This document shows, one piece after another, positions 25,565-34,056 of a DNA stretch of 64,000 nt. The stretch spans positions 1 through 64,000 of the forward strand of contig JAGCVI010000013.1 of the NCBI GenBank assembly GCA_017962445.1, in the 5' to 3' direction. The notes below the pieces were generated by a model. That model saw nothing but the letters and a program-made list of their open reading frames with translations, had not been told where the DNA came from and made no database searches. Origin of the DNA: Bacteroidales bacterium (lineage in GTDB: Bacteria > Bacteroidota > Bacteroidia > Bacteroidales > P3). Within the stretch, counting starts at the first letter, position 1. Each line of letters opens with the position of its first letter. The position numbers were made by a program, and so were the translations under genes.

Positions 25565-27193
25565 TCAATAGTCATATTCGTCGTAATAGCTCGAGTAAGA
25601 TGCAGTGGAATCAGCGGGATAATCGTTATAATAATCGTATCCTCCGTAAGAGTTGCCAAAAGCATGGTCTAAATCGTCGGCAAGGTCATCAAGATTGTTG
25701 AAATTGTCGTCAATCAGCTTTATTGTTGAGGCAAGGCTGTTTTTGTTGCCGACAAGGTTGATGACAATCTCTCCTCCTGTGCTGCTTGTGGTACGAACCT
25801 CTATGTTTTTCAGATAGCCGCTGAGAATGGAGCGTACGCTTTCCGGAATAAAGCCTGTAATTGACGAAGGATAGTCATTGACATTCAAATCCATGTATAT
25901 GTAATTACCCTTCTTGATATCATCAGCCACTTTGGCAAGCGAGTTGCTGTAACCGCCATACATGAACTGGTTGGCTGCCGACTCATCATTGGTCAGGAAA
26001 GCAGCTTCGTTATTGCAGGCAAAATAGAAATTGTTGTTATAGTTAAAAGGAATGACATAATATCCGTTGCGTTTCTCCGCACCGTTGCTTTCTAACCAAT
26101 ATAACAAGTTGTTGACTGTCTCATTGGCATTGATATCCACAGCCATTGCAAAGATAGGCATCATGTCGTATGTGAAATCGTACACACTTGCCACACCACT
26201 GCCCTTAAGGCTATTCAGCAGTTCGCGGACAGTAAAGTTGTTGCCTAATACTCTCTCATTCAGGTCAAGCTGACCAGACAACTCACTCATCATCTTCGAC
26301 AGATTCATGTTCAATGAAGCAGCTATCAGGGTGTTCTGCGGCATATACTTGACCAAGTTGGTATTGAATGTGCCAATGTACTTTTCATAGTATTTGTTGT
26401 CAACACCTATCAATTCAGAATGCAATGTAATATTGCCGTCATTAAAGGAGATGTTAGCATACATACTACCCTTCTTGAGCATATCGATGTCAGCAACATC
26501 AACGTCGTTAAGCATATTATTTGGCACGATATCCAATAATTTGCCAAAACTGACCCAACAGCTGATATCACCGCGATTCTCCCAGTATTTCATAAACTGG
26601 TCATTATTGGCGATGCATTCTTTCTTGCCGACATCCATAATCTTTACTATCCTACTCTCGTTCAAGTCTTTCTGCGTTCCAATTATTATAGCGGCTTTCT
26701 TTTTGTCCCATGCAAAAGCTCCCTTGTCGTCGGATTCTTTTATTTTTGCGTAGTGGACACCTTTCTTCTTGTCCTTCTTCAACTTGACATCAGCCTTCTT
26801 GCAGGTGTTGTCGAGGAAGTCAGAGAATTTGGACTTGCTGTCCATCTGAGCCAGCATAACGATGTTCAAGTCATCGTCTACATAGCAACAAATGTCGCTC
26901 TTGAGGTTAAGACCTGTCGACTCGGGATCATCAAGAATTTCTTTGACAATCTTATAAGCATCCTTGTCTTCATTTTTTAGTTCCTTGAGAATCCAATCCA
27001 TGGATTTCAAGTCCTGGACATTATCCAAATCACCCTTTTCCCATATTTCAGCGAGATTGATATTGAGGACAGCAATTGCATTGTCCGGAATTGACGTGGT
27101 CGGGTCGAACTTTTTGGAACATGAGGTCAACATCAAAGTTCCGACAGCAACTGCCGCAAGACCCATAATAAAGTTTTTAAATACCTTTTTCAT
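25565..27193 (-). CDS. DUF4836-family lipoprotein
   Basis: 542 residues with lipobox LTSC (Cys25). The mature protein opens with an IPDNAIAVLNIN stretch characteristic of the Bacteroidota DUF4836 family, and holds two related alpha/beta halves; the last 40 residues are a low-complexity tail rich in Tyr, Asp and Ser (YDYYNDYPADSTASYSSYYD). Likely anchored to a membrane facing the periplasm. Role unknown. It lies upstream of, and close to, the ABC pair, so a shared envelope function is possible. Confidence 0.82.
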   Translation of the reverse strand: MKKVFKNFIMGLAAVAVGTLMLTSCSKKFDPTTSIPDNAIAVLNINLAEIWEKGDLDNVQDLKSMDWILKELKNEDKDAYKIVKEILDDPESTGLNLKSDICCYVDDDLNIVMLAQMDSKSKFSDFLDNTCKKADVKLKKDKKKGVHYAKIKESDDKGAFAWDKKKAAIIIGTQKDLNESRIVKIMDVGKKECIANNDQFMKYWENRGDISCWVSFGKLLDIVPNNMLNDVDVADIDMLKKGSMYANISFNDGNITLHSELIGVDNKYYEKYIGTFNTNLVKYMPQNTLIAASLNMNLSKMMSELSGQLDLNERVLGNNFTVRELLNSLKGSGVASVYDFTYDMMPIFAMAVDINANETVNNLLYWLESNGAEKRNGYYVIPFNYNNNFYFACNNEAAFLTNDESAANQFMYGGYSNSLAKVADDIKKGNYIYMDLNVNDYPSSITGFIPESVRSILSGYLKNIEVRTTSSTGGEIVINLVGNKNSLASTIKLIDDNFNNLDDLADDLDHAFGNSYGGYDYYNDYPADSTASYSSYYDEYDY

Positions 27194-27253
27194 TTTGAGC
27201 TATTTTTATATTATTGATTAACGGAATATGCTTTTTATTATTGTATAAAGTTT

Positions 27254-28456
27254 CTATTTATCAAACATCATCCTCTCGCTATTGAACATGCGTGCGAGCA
27301 CATACACGGCCAAGGCTGTGTAGCAGAGGTTGGACGCAACGGTGATTATCACATGCGACAACGAAGGTTCATAGGCAAAAACTCCTGACATACATTGAAC
27401 GCTGTTGTAGAAAGGTATCATGTATAGCGTCGAGAATGTAGCCGTTCCACCACCAAACATGGGTATCAGACCGACAAACATGATAACAATCATCAGCGGC
27501 ATCACCATGGTTCCAGCAGCCTTGACACTCTTGGCGTATGCCGAAATAATGGAAATGATTGAAATCATGACCAGAACTGTCGACAACAAAACAACCAGCA
27601 ACATCACATAGTCGCCCATGCCGTAGCTGAGCTTTACACCAAGATTGACGCTTTCGTCCGCCTGCGTTAACTTAGGCAGTGAAAGTATAATACCCAAGAA
27701 ACTAGAGAGTCCGCTTAACAAAGCAAACGTGGAAAGACTGAGAATCTTGCCGATAGCCAGTTCGTGGCGACTCATGGGAGTCACAAGCAACGTGGCGATG
27801 GTACCCCTCTCCTTCTCGCCGGCGATGGAGGCCGGAGCCACAGCCATACAGCCCGAGAACATCAGCGTCAAGAGCAGCATGGGTATCAGCTGGCTCAGAA
27901 TGTCACCCAGCACATCGTCACTCGTGGCCACATCGAAGGACTCTTCGCTGCCTGGAATCTGGGCGTTGACATTAAAGCGGTTGCAAAACGATGACTCCCA
28001 TCCGTCAAGTAGCGTACGAACCGCCTCGAAGGCGATTTTCGAATTGGCAGAAAGCGAATTGTAGTATATTCTCACATTAGGTGCCGGCAAACCTGACTTG
28101 GGGTCGTATGCCTTCACCATCAGGTCGAAATCCTTGGGGAAATTGACGCAGATGAGATTGCATTCCTTGTCTTTCAGACTGTCTACATAAAGTGTATTGA
28201 AATCAAATCCCGACGTGACAACATGCAACGGCAAAGAATCGAAAAGCGGTGCCACCGACTCCGGCATGTTCTCAACATAGACTGTCGCAGGATGGTCAGC
28301 GTCCATCTTGTTTTTATTGCCTATGTTTTCGCCCATAACTGAATAAATCAAGTATATGAGCAGACCAGGCATAAGAATGGTGGTGAACACCATGGCTTTG
28401 TCACCAAAAAAGCGCGCAAATTCCTTTCGGACTATAGTCCAGATATTGCTTTTCAT
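27254..28456 (-). CDS. ABC-2 type permease (NatB-like)
   Basis: 400 residues. N-terminal helix at about 22-42 after IVRKEFARFFGDKAM, a large external loop (about 50-190), then five or six helices from 195 with the characteristic GEKERGTIATLLVTPMSR. This is the ABC2_membrane_3/NatB pattern. It overlaps the preceding ATPase gene by 4 bases. Export of Na+ or a small molecule is possible; substrate not determined. Confidence 0.88.
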   Translation of the reverse strand: MKSNIWTIVRKEFARFFGDKAMVFTTILMPGLLIYLIYSVMGENIGNKNKMDADHPATVYVENMPESVAPLFDSLPLHVVTSGFDFNTLYVDSLKDKECNLICVNFPKDFDLMVKAYDPKSGLPAPNVRIYYNSLSANSKIAFEAVRTLLDGWESSFCNRFNVNAQIPGSEESFDVATSDDVLGDILSQLIPMLLLTLMFSGCMAVAPASIAGEKERGTIATLLVTPMSRHELAIGKILSLSTFALLSGLSSFLGIILSLPKLTQADESVNLGVKLSYGMGDYVMLLVVLLSTVLVMISIISIISAYAKSVKAAGTMVMPLMIVIMFVGLIPMFGGGTATFSTLYMIPFYNSVQCMSGVFAYEPSLSHVIITVASNLCYTALAVYVLARMFNSERMMFDK

Positions 28457-29229
28457 TCCTCACCTCCTTTCAATGACTTGTAGATTTCGAAGAAACGGTC
28501 CTCAAGAGTCATCCCGTCACACACAGCGGAAAGAGTGTCACAGTGCGTCAAGCGACCGTCTATGATGACACCTACCCTGTCACACAACTTCTCCACTAAG
28601 CTAAAGATATGCGTCGACAAAATAATTGTTTTGCCCGCGTCGCGAAGCTCGGTTAAGTAGTCTGTAACCGTACGGGCCGTCAACACGTCAAGGCCGTTGG
28701 TAGGCTCGTCAAAAATAATGATATCGGGGTCGTGAACCAGCGAGATTACAATACTGGCCTTCTGTTTCATGCCCGTCGAAAGGTTCTGCACCTTAACCTC
28801 GGCAAATTTATCGATTCCAAAGCGTTCAAACAACGTCTTCTTGCGTCGAGTAGCAACCTCAGAATCCACTCCATGCAACTTTGCAAAGAAATCAAACAGA
28901 TAATTGGGAGTGAAGAAATCCTCTAATTTCAATTCACTCGTTAGAAAGCCTATCTGTCCACGCACTTCTTCAGGCTGGTTTACAACACTGTAGCCATTGA
29001 GCAATGCATCACCGGAATCAGGCTTTATCAATGTGGCAAGCATACGCAAAGTTGTTGTCTTGCCTGCACCGTTGGGACCCAACAGGCCGAATATCTCACC
29101 ACGATTGGCGGTAAAAGTCAGATTGTCGACAGCCACTTTGCGACGCAGATTTGTCCGTTCAATCTTCTGTTGTTTCTTTGAAAGCGTGAAAGTCTTAGAG
29201 ATGCCTTCCACACGAATTATTTCATCCAT
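28453..29229 (-). CDS. ABC transporter ATPase (NatA-like)
   Basis: 258 residues with Walker A GPNGAGKTTTLR, signature LSTGMKQKASI, Walker B IIIFDEPTNGLD and an H-loop His in STHIF: a complete catalytic set. It partners the NatB-like permease at 27254. The run continues through DUF4836 and the second ABC pair to the SprT-like gene, with gaps under 75 bases, so this may be a single long transcription unit. Confidence 0.92.
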   Translation of the reverse strand: MDEIIRVEGISKTFTLSKKQQKIERTNLRRKVAVDNLTFTANRGEIFGLLGPNGAGKTTTLRMLATLIKPDSGDALLNGYSVVNQPEEVRGQIGFLTSELKLEDFFTPNYLFDFFAKLHGVDSEVATRRKKTLFERFGIDKFAEVKVQNLSTGMKQKASIVISLVHDPDIIIFDEPTNGLDVLTARTVTDYLTELRDAGKTIILSTHIFSLVEKLCDRVGVIIDGRLTHCDTLSAVCDGMTLEDRFFEIYKSLKGGEE

Positions 29230-29272
29230 TTAAAAAATATTTTCTAATTAAACGTTTTAACAATATTAAATG

Positions 29273-29740
29273 TTACAAATTTCTGTCATTTTTTTGCCAG
29301 CTGCTTCTTTCTTGTACACTTATGATTATTACCCAAGCAAAAAGCAATACTATGCCTAACCCTCCAAACACATACTCCGCAACACTGCCGGCCGAAGCTG
29401 AATGTGCGTCGGTCCAATAATAAACCAGACCGTATAATTCCAAGAACAACGTAATCAGTGGCCAGAATATCAAGCGTGTACGGTGTATGTCTATCTCTCC
29501 GTCCCGCTTCTTGAACCTAAGCCTGCCGCCAACTATCGTCAAACTCCATCCTGAATTGCGAAGCCTCGGAAGCCATGTCACGAACATGCCTCCACACATT
29601 ATTGCCAATGCATAAAACAGCCAACTCAGGAAAAAATTCATGCCGTGACTCCTTATCTGCGTGGCGTAAAGCACAACACCGACGACAACAACGGTTAGCG
29701 ACAAGGAACTTACAACAATTCCGATTAGTTTCTTGTTCAT
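29273..29740 (-). CDS. Small polytopic membrane protein of the SPFH cluster
   Basis: 155 residues from ATG 29740 (MNKKLIGIVV), which overlaps the stop of the RHH gene as ATGA; a longer frame reading through that gene is not used. Four hydrophobic segments are visible (about 5-27, 34-53, 87-107 and 120-142) with a basic cytoplasmic loop GGRLRFKKRDGE. No family recognised. Its place in the SPFH-RHH operon suggests a membrane-organising role. Confidence 0.7.
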   Translation of the reverse strand: MNKKLIGIVVSSLSLTVVVVGVVLYATQIRSHGMNFFLSWLFYALAIMCGGMFVTWLPRLRNSGWSLTIVGGRLRFKKRDGEIDIHRTRLIFWPLITLFLELYGLVYYWTDAHSASAGSVAEYVFGGLGIVLLFAWVIIISVQERSSWQKNDRNL

Positions 29741-29919
29741 TGCTCCTCTGTCTCCTTTTTGATGGTCGTTTTTGTCTTCGGATGACGCTTGGCCTTCTTC
29801 AACGCCTCGGACAGAATCCATTCTATCTGACCGTTAGTGCTGCGGAACTCGTCCGCCGCCCAACGCTCTATGGCATCATAGACATCATTGTCTACCCGAA
29901 GTGCAAAAGATTTTTTCAT
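29737..29919 (-). CDS. Arc/ribbon-helix-helix DNA-binding-like protein
   Basis: 60 residues. MKKSFALRVDNDVYDAIERWAADEF fits the beta strand and first helix of an RHH fold, and STNGQIEWILSEALKK the second helix; the tail is Lys-rich. RHH proteins bind DNA as dimers, often as autorepressors. It sits between the SPFH gene and a membrane-protein gene, downstream of a hairpin-forming mini repeat. Confidence 0.8.
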   Translation of the reverse strand: MKKSFALRVDNDVYDAIERWAADEFRSTNGQIEWILSEALKKAKRHPKTKTTIKKETEEQ

Positions 29920-29923
29920 AATG

Positions 29924-29974
29924 TTAAGAAACTGTTTGTTTTGGAAAACATTGAATTATTTTAAACAGTTTCTA
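29924..29974. repeat. Mini copy of the dispersed repeat between SPFH and RHH genes
   Basis: TTAAGAAACTGTTT (29924-29937) and TTTAAACAGTTTCTA (29960-29974) form an inverted repeat around 22 AT-rich bases. On the minus strand the right arm starts with the TAG stop of the SPFH gene followed by AAACTGTTT. It would form a hairpin between the two genes in the mRNA. Confidence 0.65.
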
Positions 29975-30955
29975 ATATATGCTTCCCGTGTTGATTACAG
30001 GGCTCGCGCTCTCGTCGGCACAGAGCACAACAAGCAAGTTGCTCACCATGGTGGCCTTCTTCTCCTCATCGAGCTGTACAACCTCACGCTCGCTCAGTTT
30101 GTTCAATGCCAGCTCAACCATCGACACTGCTCCTTCGACAATCTTCTCACGAGCCGAGATGATGGCATCGGCCTGCTGACGACGTAGCATCACACTGGCA
30201 ATCTCGGCAGCATAGGCAAGATAGTTGATGCGAGCCTCGATAACCTCTATGCCTGCTATCGACAAACGGTTGCGAAGCTCCTCTTCCAACTGTGTGTTAA
30301 TCTCCTCGGCACCGCTGCGCAAAGTCAGTTCATTGCTGTTGTGGTCCATGTTGTCGTAAGCATAGTGGCCAGCCACCTTGCGGAGTGCGGCGTCGCTCTG
30401 CACATGCACAAAACTGTCATAACCCTTCAACTGCTGCGACTGTTGCTGCTGCTCGCCATGCTGTGCATTCGATGTCAGCGTGTCAACATCAATGTCGAAC
30501 ACGGCTTTGTAAGTGTCCGAAATCTTCCACACCAGCACCAGACCAATCATTATCGGATTGCCGTTCTTGTCGTTCACCTTTATAGGCGGAACATCCATAT
30601 TGCGTGCACGTAACGATATTTTTCGTGCAGAGTAAAAAGGATTGATCCAGTAGAATCCCACCTGACGCACGGTTCCACCGTAGCGGCCGAAGAATGTCAA
30701 CACGCGCGACTGGTTAGGCTGGATAATCATAAATCCTACACAATGCATAATGTAGAGAAACGTCATCACAATGCCAGACAGCACCGGCAACAGGACCAAG
30801 GCTGTGGGTTCACCCTCAGCGTCGACCATACCGTCAAGATTCGCCATCCATACAATAATAAGGATAAAAGCAACAAGCATCGCCAGATTCAATGTCAGAT
30901 GCAAGAAACCATTGTTCTTTCCAGACAGTTGTTTACTAAATTCTTTTGTTTCCAT
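29972..30955 (-). CDS. SPFH/Band 7 domain protein
   Basis: 327 residues. Two N-terminal membrane segments (about 20-40 and 52-77), then a Band 7 domain (about 80-290) with QPNQSRVLTFFGRYGGTVR and the conserved INPFYSARKISLRARN, and a helical C-terminal part with the family's REKIVEGAVSMVELAL. Flotillin/stomatin-like scaffold in the inner membrane. It heads a three-gene operon and has a promoter about 75 bases upstream. Precise job unknown. Confidence 0.88.
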   Translation of the reverse strand: METKEFSKQLSGKNNGFLHLTLNLAMLVAFILIIVWMANLDGMVDAEGEPTALVLLPVLSGIVMTFLYIMHCVGFMIIQPNQSRVLTFFGRYGGTVRQVGFYWINPFYSARKISLRARNMDVPPIKVNDKNGNPIMIGLVLVWKISDTYKAVFDIDVDTLTSNAQHGEQQQQSQQLKGYDSFVHVQSDAALRKVAGHYAYDNMDHNSNELTLRSGAEEINTQLEEELRNRLSIAGIEVIEARINYLAYAAEIASVMLRRQQADAIISAREKIVEGAVSMVELALNKLSEREVVQLDEEKKATMVSNLLVVLCADESASPVINTGSIY

Positions 30956-31027
30956 TTTTATTTTAATAAATTGTTAATTATTAATTTATAGCATTATTTA
31001 TTGTGATATTATTTTAATATCATTTTG

Positions 31028-31057
31028 CAAAGATACATCTTTTTTGTAAAATCCAAA
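31028..31057 (-). promoter_or_regulatory. Promoter of the SPFH operon
   Basis: The minus strand has TTTG (31054-31057), 18 bases, then TATCTTTG (31028-31035), matching the Bacteroidota consensus with a slightly short spacer, 73 bases before the ATG at 30955. Confidence 0.6.
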
Positions 31058-31087
31058 TATTTTTTTCACAAAATAAAAAAAAATATG

Positions 31088-31095
31088 TACATTTG
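31088..31095 (+). promoter_or_regulatory. -7 element upstream of the exported Cys/His-motif gene
   Basis: TACATTTG matches TAnnTTTG. It predicts a leader of about 135 bases before the ATG at 31238. The region between it and the gene is AT-rich without a recognised riboswitch. Confidence 0.5.
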
Positions 31096-31237
31096 CAGTG
31101 ATAAAACGAAAATGCTGCAATACACGAATAACTCGCATAACCTTAATATTATCAAACTCTTACATTCTAATAATTGTAGTAATAATTCTTCACGCCAAAC
31201 AATTTATTGAATTATACAATATAACAACCTGAGTATT

Positions 31238-32659
31238 ATGAAACGATTTTTAGTTTTTCCCTTGATTCTGCTCGGTCTCCTCGTGTGCCTTCCCAAGGAA
31301 AGTCGGGCACAGATTCCTCCTGCGCCTGACCCTGCTTGTGTTTTCTGTGGGGTGAATCTGAGGACTGGCGAGGCCCACAAGCCGGGCTGCAGATATTATT
31401 CAGCACCCAAGGAGGAGTCCTCATTCAGCAGCAGTTATTCATCGAGTTATACTTCGAGCACGTCGACACCCAATCCTGAAGACATAAATCCACAGCTTCC
31501 CTTTAAAAATGGGAAATGCCCCGAGTGCGGCAGAACTGTTTCCGGGGGAGGTTATATTAATCCTGATAACATCCACAGCAATTGCTTGTTGGGCGACGCC
31601 ATCCGGAAATACTGGCATTACGAGAGTATTTGGGGCAAAGCGAAGAAACGAAAAGAGAGCGACGAGGCCTGGAGTAAGATGAAGGATGCAGAAGAGGAGA
31701 TCCTGAAGGTGGCGAAAAAGGCGTTGAAGAGGGGTTACCCCGTGACCTATCAGAAACCCTCCACCCATCTGGCGGATTACACACCGGAACCCGAACACAA
31801 GAATAATATTTCGGAGCCGTTGATGGACTGCCCTACCGTACAGCTCCTGCCCCAATTCTCGAGCATCAACGAGACCAACGTCCGCTACAATGAGTCGGTG
31901 CCGATTGCCGACAAGCATGAGTGGGGCATGATTGACGAGGAGGCCACGCTCGAATATTTTACAAAAATCAACAATGGAAGGACCGTCTCCCTCAGTGATT
32001 TGCAATATGATATCGAACGCTACAACCATGAGGGCGGTCCGGTGGCCCTTGGTTTTCACCAAGCCAATGGTAGTTATGTATGGTTTGTGTTCACCAAGCT
32101 GCCGAACGGAAAATATGCACCTGCTACAGGCGCTATAAACAACCAAACAGAAACATTAATCAACGGAAACAAGGTGCAGACCGTCAATGTGCGCTACGAG
32201 GGACAGGGCAAGTTCCTCGTCCGCGAGTACTCAGGCGGCTTCAAGCAGATATTCAATGCCACCACCGGCGAGGCCATCACCAACGGCCCTGATGTGGGCG
32301 TACTCAACAAGGCGGTAGATGGGAAGCAACTGGTGTATACGCAGATGAACAACTTCAAAATCATCTATGATGAAATGGGGAATAAGATTGTCGGTGGCAA
32401 CAGCATTGAACTGTACAACGATGCTCTCGTTATGAACACTTTAGGCGCCTATGCTCTGTACAACTGGCGCGGCGAGCGACTCAACCTGGACGGCGTTGAT
32501 CAGTTCGTCGAAATCAAAGCTTACAACGACAACGAGCTCGGTGCCTTCTATGTATTGAAGGACATGGATCATGGCTATGCCGTGGTGGGGAAAGGATTCA
32601 GACGTATGGGCGGCTGGTATAGTTCCTTTTCTGATGCATTCAATGCCTGGCGCAAATAG
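31238..32659 (+). CDS. Exported protein with N-terminal Cys/His motif, function unknown
   Basis: 473 residues with signal peptide ending SRAQ. Straight after it comes CVFCGVNLRTGEAHKPGC (C-x2-C-G...HKP-x-C), then a Ser/Thr-rich linker, a second Cys cluster (CPECGR...HSNC), a charged helical segment (about 125-165), and an uncharacterised region with YNWRGERL- and WGMIDEEATLEYF-like stretches somewhat reminiscent of WG repeats. The same first motif starts the next gene. Probably a secreted or periplasmic metal-binding or disulfide-containing protein. No known family assigned. Confidence 0.7.
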   Translation: MKRFLVFPLILLGLLVCLPKESRAQIPPAPDPACVFCGVNLRTGEAHKPGCRYYSAPKEESSFSSSYSSSYTSSTSTPNPEDINPQLPFKNGKCPECGRTVSGGGYINPDNIHSNCLLGDAIRKYWHYESIWGKAKKRKESDEAWSKMKDAEEEILKVAKKALKRGYPVTYQKPSTHLADYTPEPEHKNNISEPLMDCPTVQLLPQFSSINETNVRYNESVPIADKHEWGMIDEEATLEYFTKINNGRTVSLSDLQYDIERYNHEGGPVALGFHQANGSYVWFVFTKLPNGKYAPATGAINNQTETLINGNKVQTVNVRYEGQGKFLVREYSGGFKQIFNATTGEAITNGPDVGVLNKAVDGKQLVYTQMNNFKIIYDEMGNKIVGGNSIELYNDALVMNTLGAYALYNWRGERLNLDGVDQFVEIKAYNDNELGAFYVLKDMDHGYAVVGKGFRRMGGWYSSFSDAFNAWRK

Positions 32660-32731
32660 TATCCGATTTGGCCATAGAATGGATTATTATTGGTCCACGC
32701 GAAAAAGCATAATTAGATAAGATTATTGACT

Positions 32732-33691
32732 ATGAAAAAGTTATTCTTGACAGCTGCCGGACTGCTCATGGCAATCATCACATACGCTCAGACACCCGAC
32801 AATCCGGTTTGTATATATTGCGGTGTGGAGCTGAAGACCGGCGAAAGCCATAAGCCTGATTGTATCTATTCGGATTCAGAAGTGTTGGATAATATCATCT
32901 CTGCAAGCCTGCCTGCGGCAGACGGAGATGCTGCCAACACGTTCGTCGTCGACTTCAGCAACAAGGCGCAGATACTATTGTTTAAAGACGCGAGTGTAAA
33001 ACGCTGTGCTTTGGAACAGTGGGACGAGAACAATGACGGCAAACTGACTGTGGGCGAAGCAGAAAAGGCAACCCGACTCTGGCTGATGTTCCCCAGCAGG
33101 AAAGACATGTTCGTGATTAACACCTACGACGACATGCATTTCTTCCCCAATCTGGAGTATCTCAATGCCGGAAAAGCTTGGAAAGTGGAAATCATCGACC
33201 TCAGCAACAACCCCAAACTGAAAGAGGTTGACCTCTCTTTTTGCCTCTATTCTGACTCGAAAAAAGTGAAATACGCCGAGGGGCTGACGATGGTGCCGAA
33301 GCCTTCGGACGACCCCTGGAAACGCGCCAACAGCATCTACGACAATGATAATGTATACATCCGTGAAGACCTCATAGATAAGAGCAAAAATCCTGAAAAC
33401 GTGGAGATTCTCGACTTCAATCCGAAAGACGGTACGGACTGGCCGATTCACATCAACGATTTCAGTGCTCTACGTCACTTCCCTCGTCTGCGCATCCTTC
33501 GCACCGGCGATTCATACGTTGACACTCTCGACCTTTCCAACAACCCACTGTTAGAAGAAGTCGATGCCAGCCGATGCCAGGCACTAACCACCATAATCCT
33601 CGCCAAAGGGCAAAAGCCTCACATTGTCATGCCTGAACATCTCTACAAAGGCCGAAAGCCAAAAATCATCCATATAAAAACGTCGAAATAG
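32732..33691 (+). CDS. Exported protein with Cys/His motif, EF-hand-like loop and LRR-like repeats
   Basis: 319 residues from ATG 32732. Signal peptide ends ITYAQ, followed by CIYCGVELKTGESHKPDC, a near copy of the motif in the previous gene. Around residues 105-120, DENNDGKLTVGE is a perfect EF-hand-type calcium loop. Two leucine-rich-like stretches (IDLSNNPKLKEVDLS and LDLSNNPLLEEVDAS) lie at about 165 and 270. The LRR style (LDLSNNPxLxxLD) is typical of Bacteroidota surface proteins. Function unknown; binding to protein or glycan is likely. Confidence 0.72.
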   Translation: MKKLFLTAAGLLMAIITYAQTPDNPVCIYCGVELKTGESHKPDCIYSDSEVLDNIISASLPAADGDAANTFVVDFSNKAQILLFKDASVKRCALEQWDENNDGKLTVGEAEKATRLWLMFPSRKDMFVINTYDDMHFFPNLEYLNAGKAWKVEIIDLSNNPKLKEVDLSFCLYSDSKKVKYAEGLTMVPKPSDDPWKRANSIYDNDNVYIREDLIDKSKNPENVEILDFNPKDGTDWPIHINDFSALRHFPRLRILRTGDSYVDTLDLSNNPLLEEVDASRCQALTTIILAKGQKPHIVMPEHLYKGRKPKIIHIKTSK

Positions 33692-33843
33692 CCCATTGAA
33701 CAATAAATCAACTACCTAGCGAAACCAAGGAAAGCATAATGATTATGGCACGAAAACGCCATAAATAAGCAGACTATTGTTTTTTTTCTTCGACAGTACA
33801 ACACAACGCCGGAATCTGCGTTATATGTGACACGTTAATAAAA
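33692..33843. other. Intergenic stretch, nothing recognised
   Basis: 152 bases without hairpin terminator or TAnnTTTG match. A T-run after ACTATTG lies at about 33775-33790. Confidence 0.35.
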
Positions 33844-34050
33844 ATGGTTATTTCTGCTATTGCCATATTGACCTGTCTGCTCATCATCTTTCGCATCCTG
33901 CGAGGCGAGAGTTTTTTAGCTATACGCAAAGAGCTAAAAGAGCTGAAAGCCAAAGAAATGCCACACTATTTCTTGAAATCGCTGAAGATAGTCTTCACCT
34001 TCAAAGGTCCCGGATTCCGAAAGAACAAAGAGAAAGAAAAGGAATCATAG
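33844..34050 (+). CDS. Small single-pass membrane protein
   Basis: 68 residues: a hydrophobic N-terminal helix (VISAIAILTCLLIIFRIL) then a long basic segment with KELKELKAKE and a Lys/Glu-rich end. It would be anchored with the charged tail in the cytoplasm. It is convergent with the flippase gene with a gap of only 6 bases. Family not recognised; coding is supported by composition and by filling the space. Confidence 0.55.
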   Translation: MVISAIAILTCLLIIFRILRGESFLAIRKELKELKAKEMPHYFLKSLKIVFTFKGPGFRKNKEKEKES

Positions 34051-34056
34051 TCCGCC

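Noticed and set aside
29737-30955. Toxin-antitoxin module
   Set aside because: The RHH protein resembles antitoxins, but its neighbours are an SPFH scaffold and a polytopic membrane protein, with no toxin fold visible.
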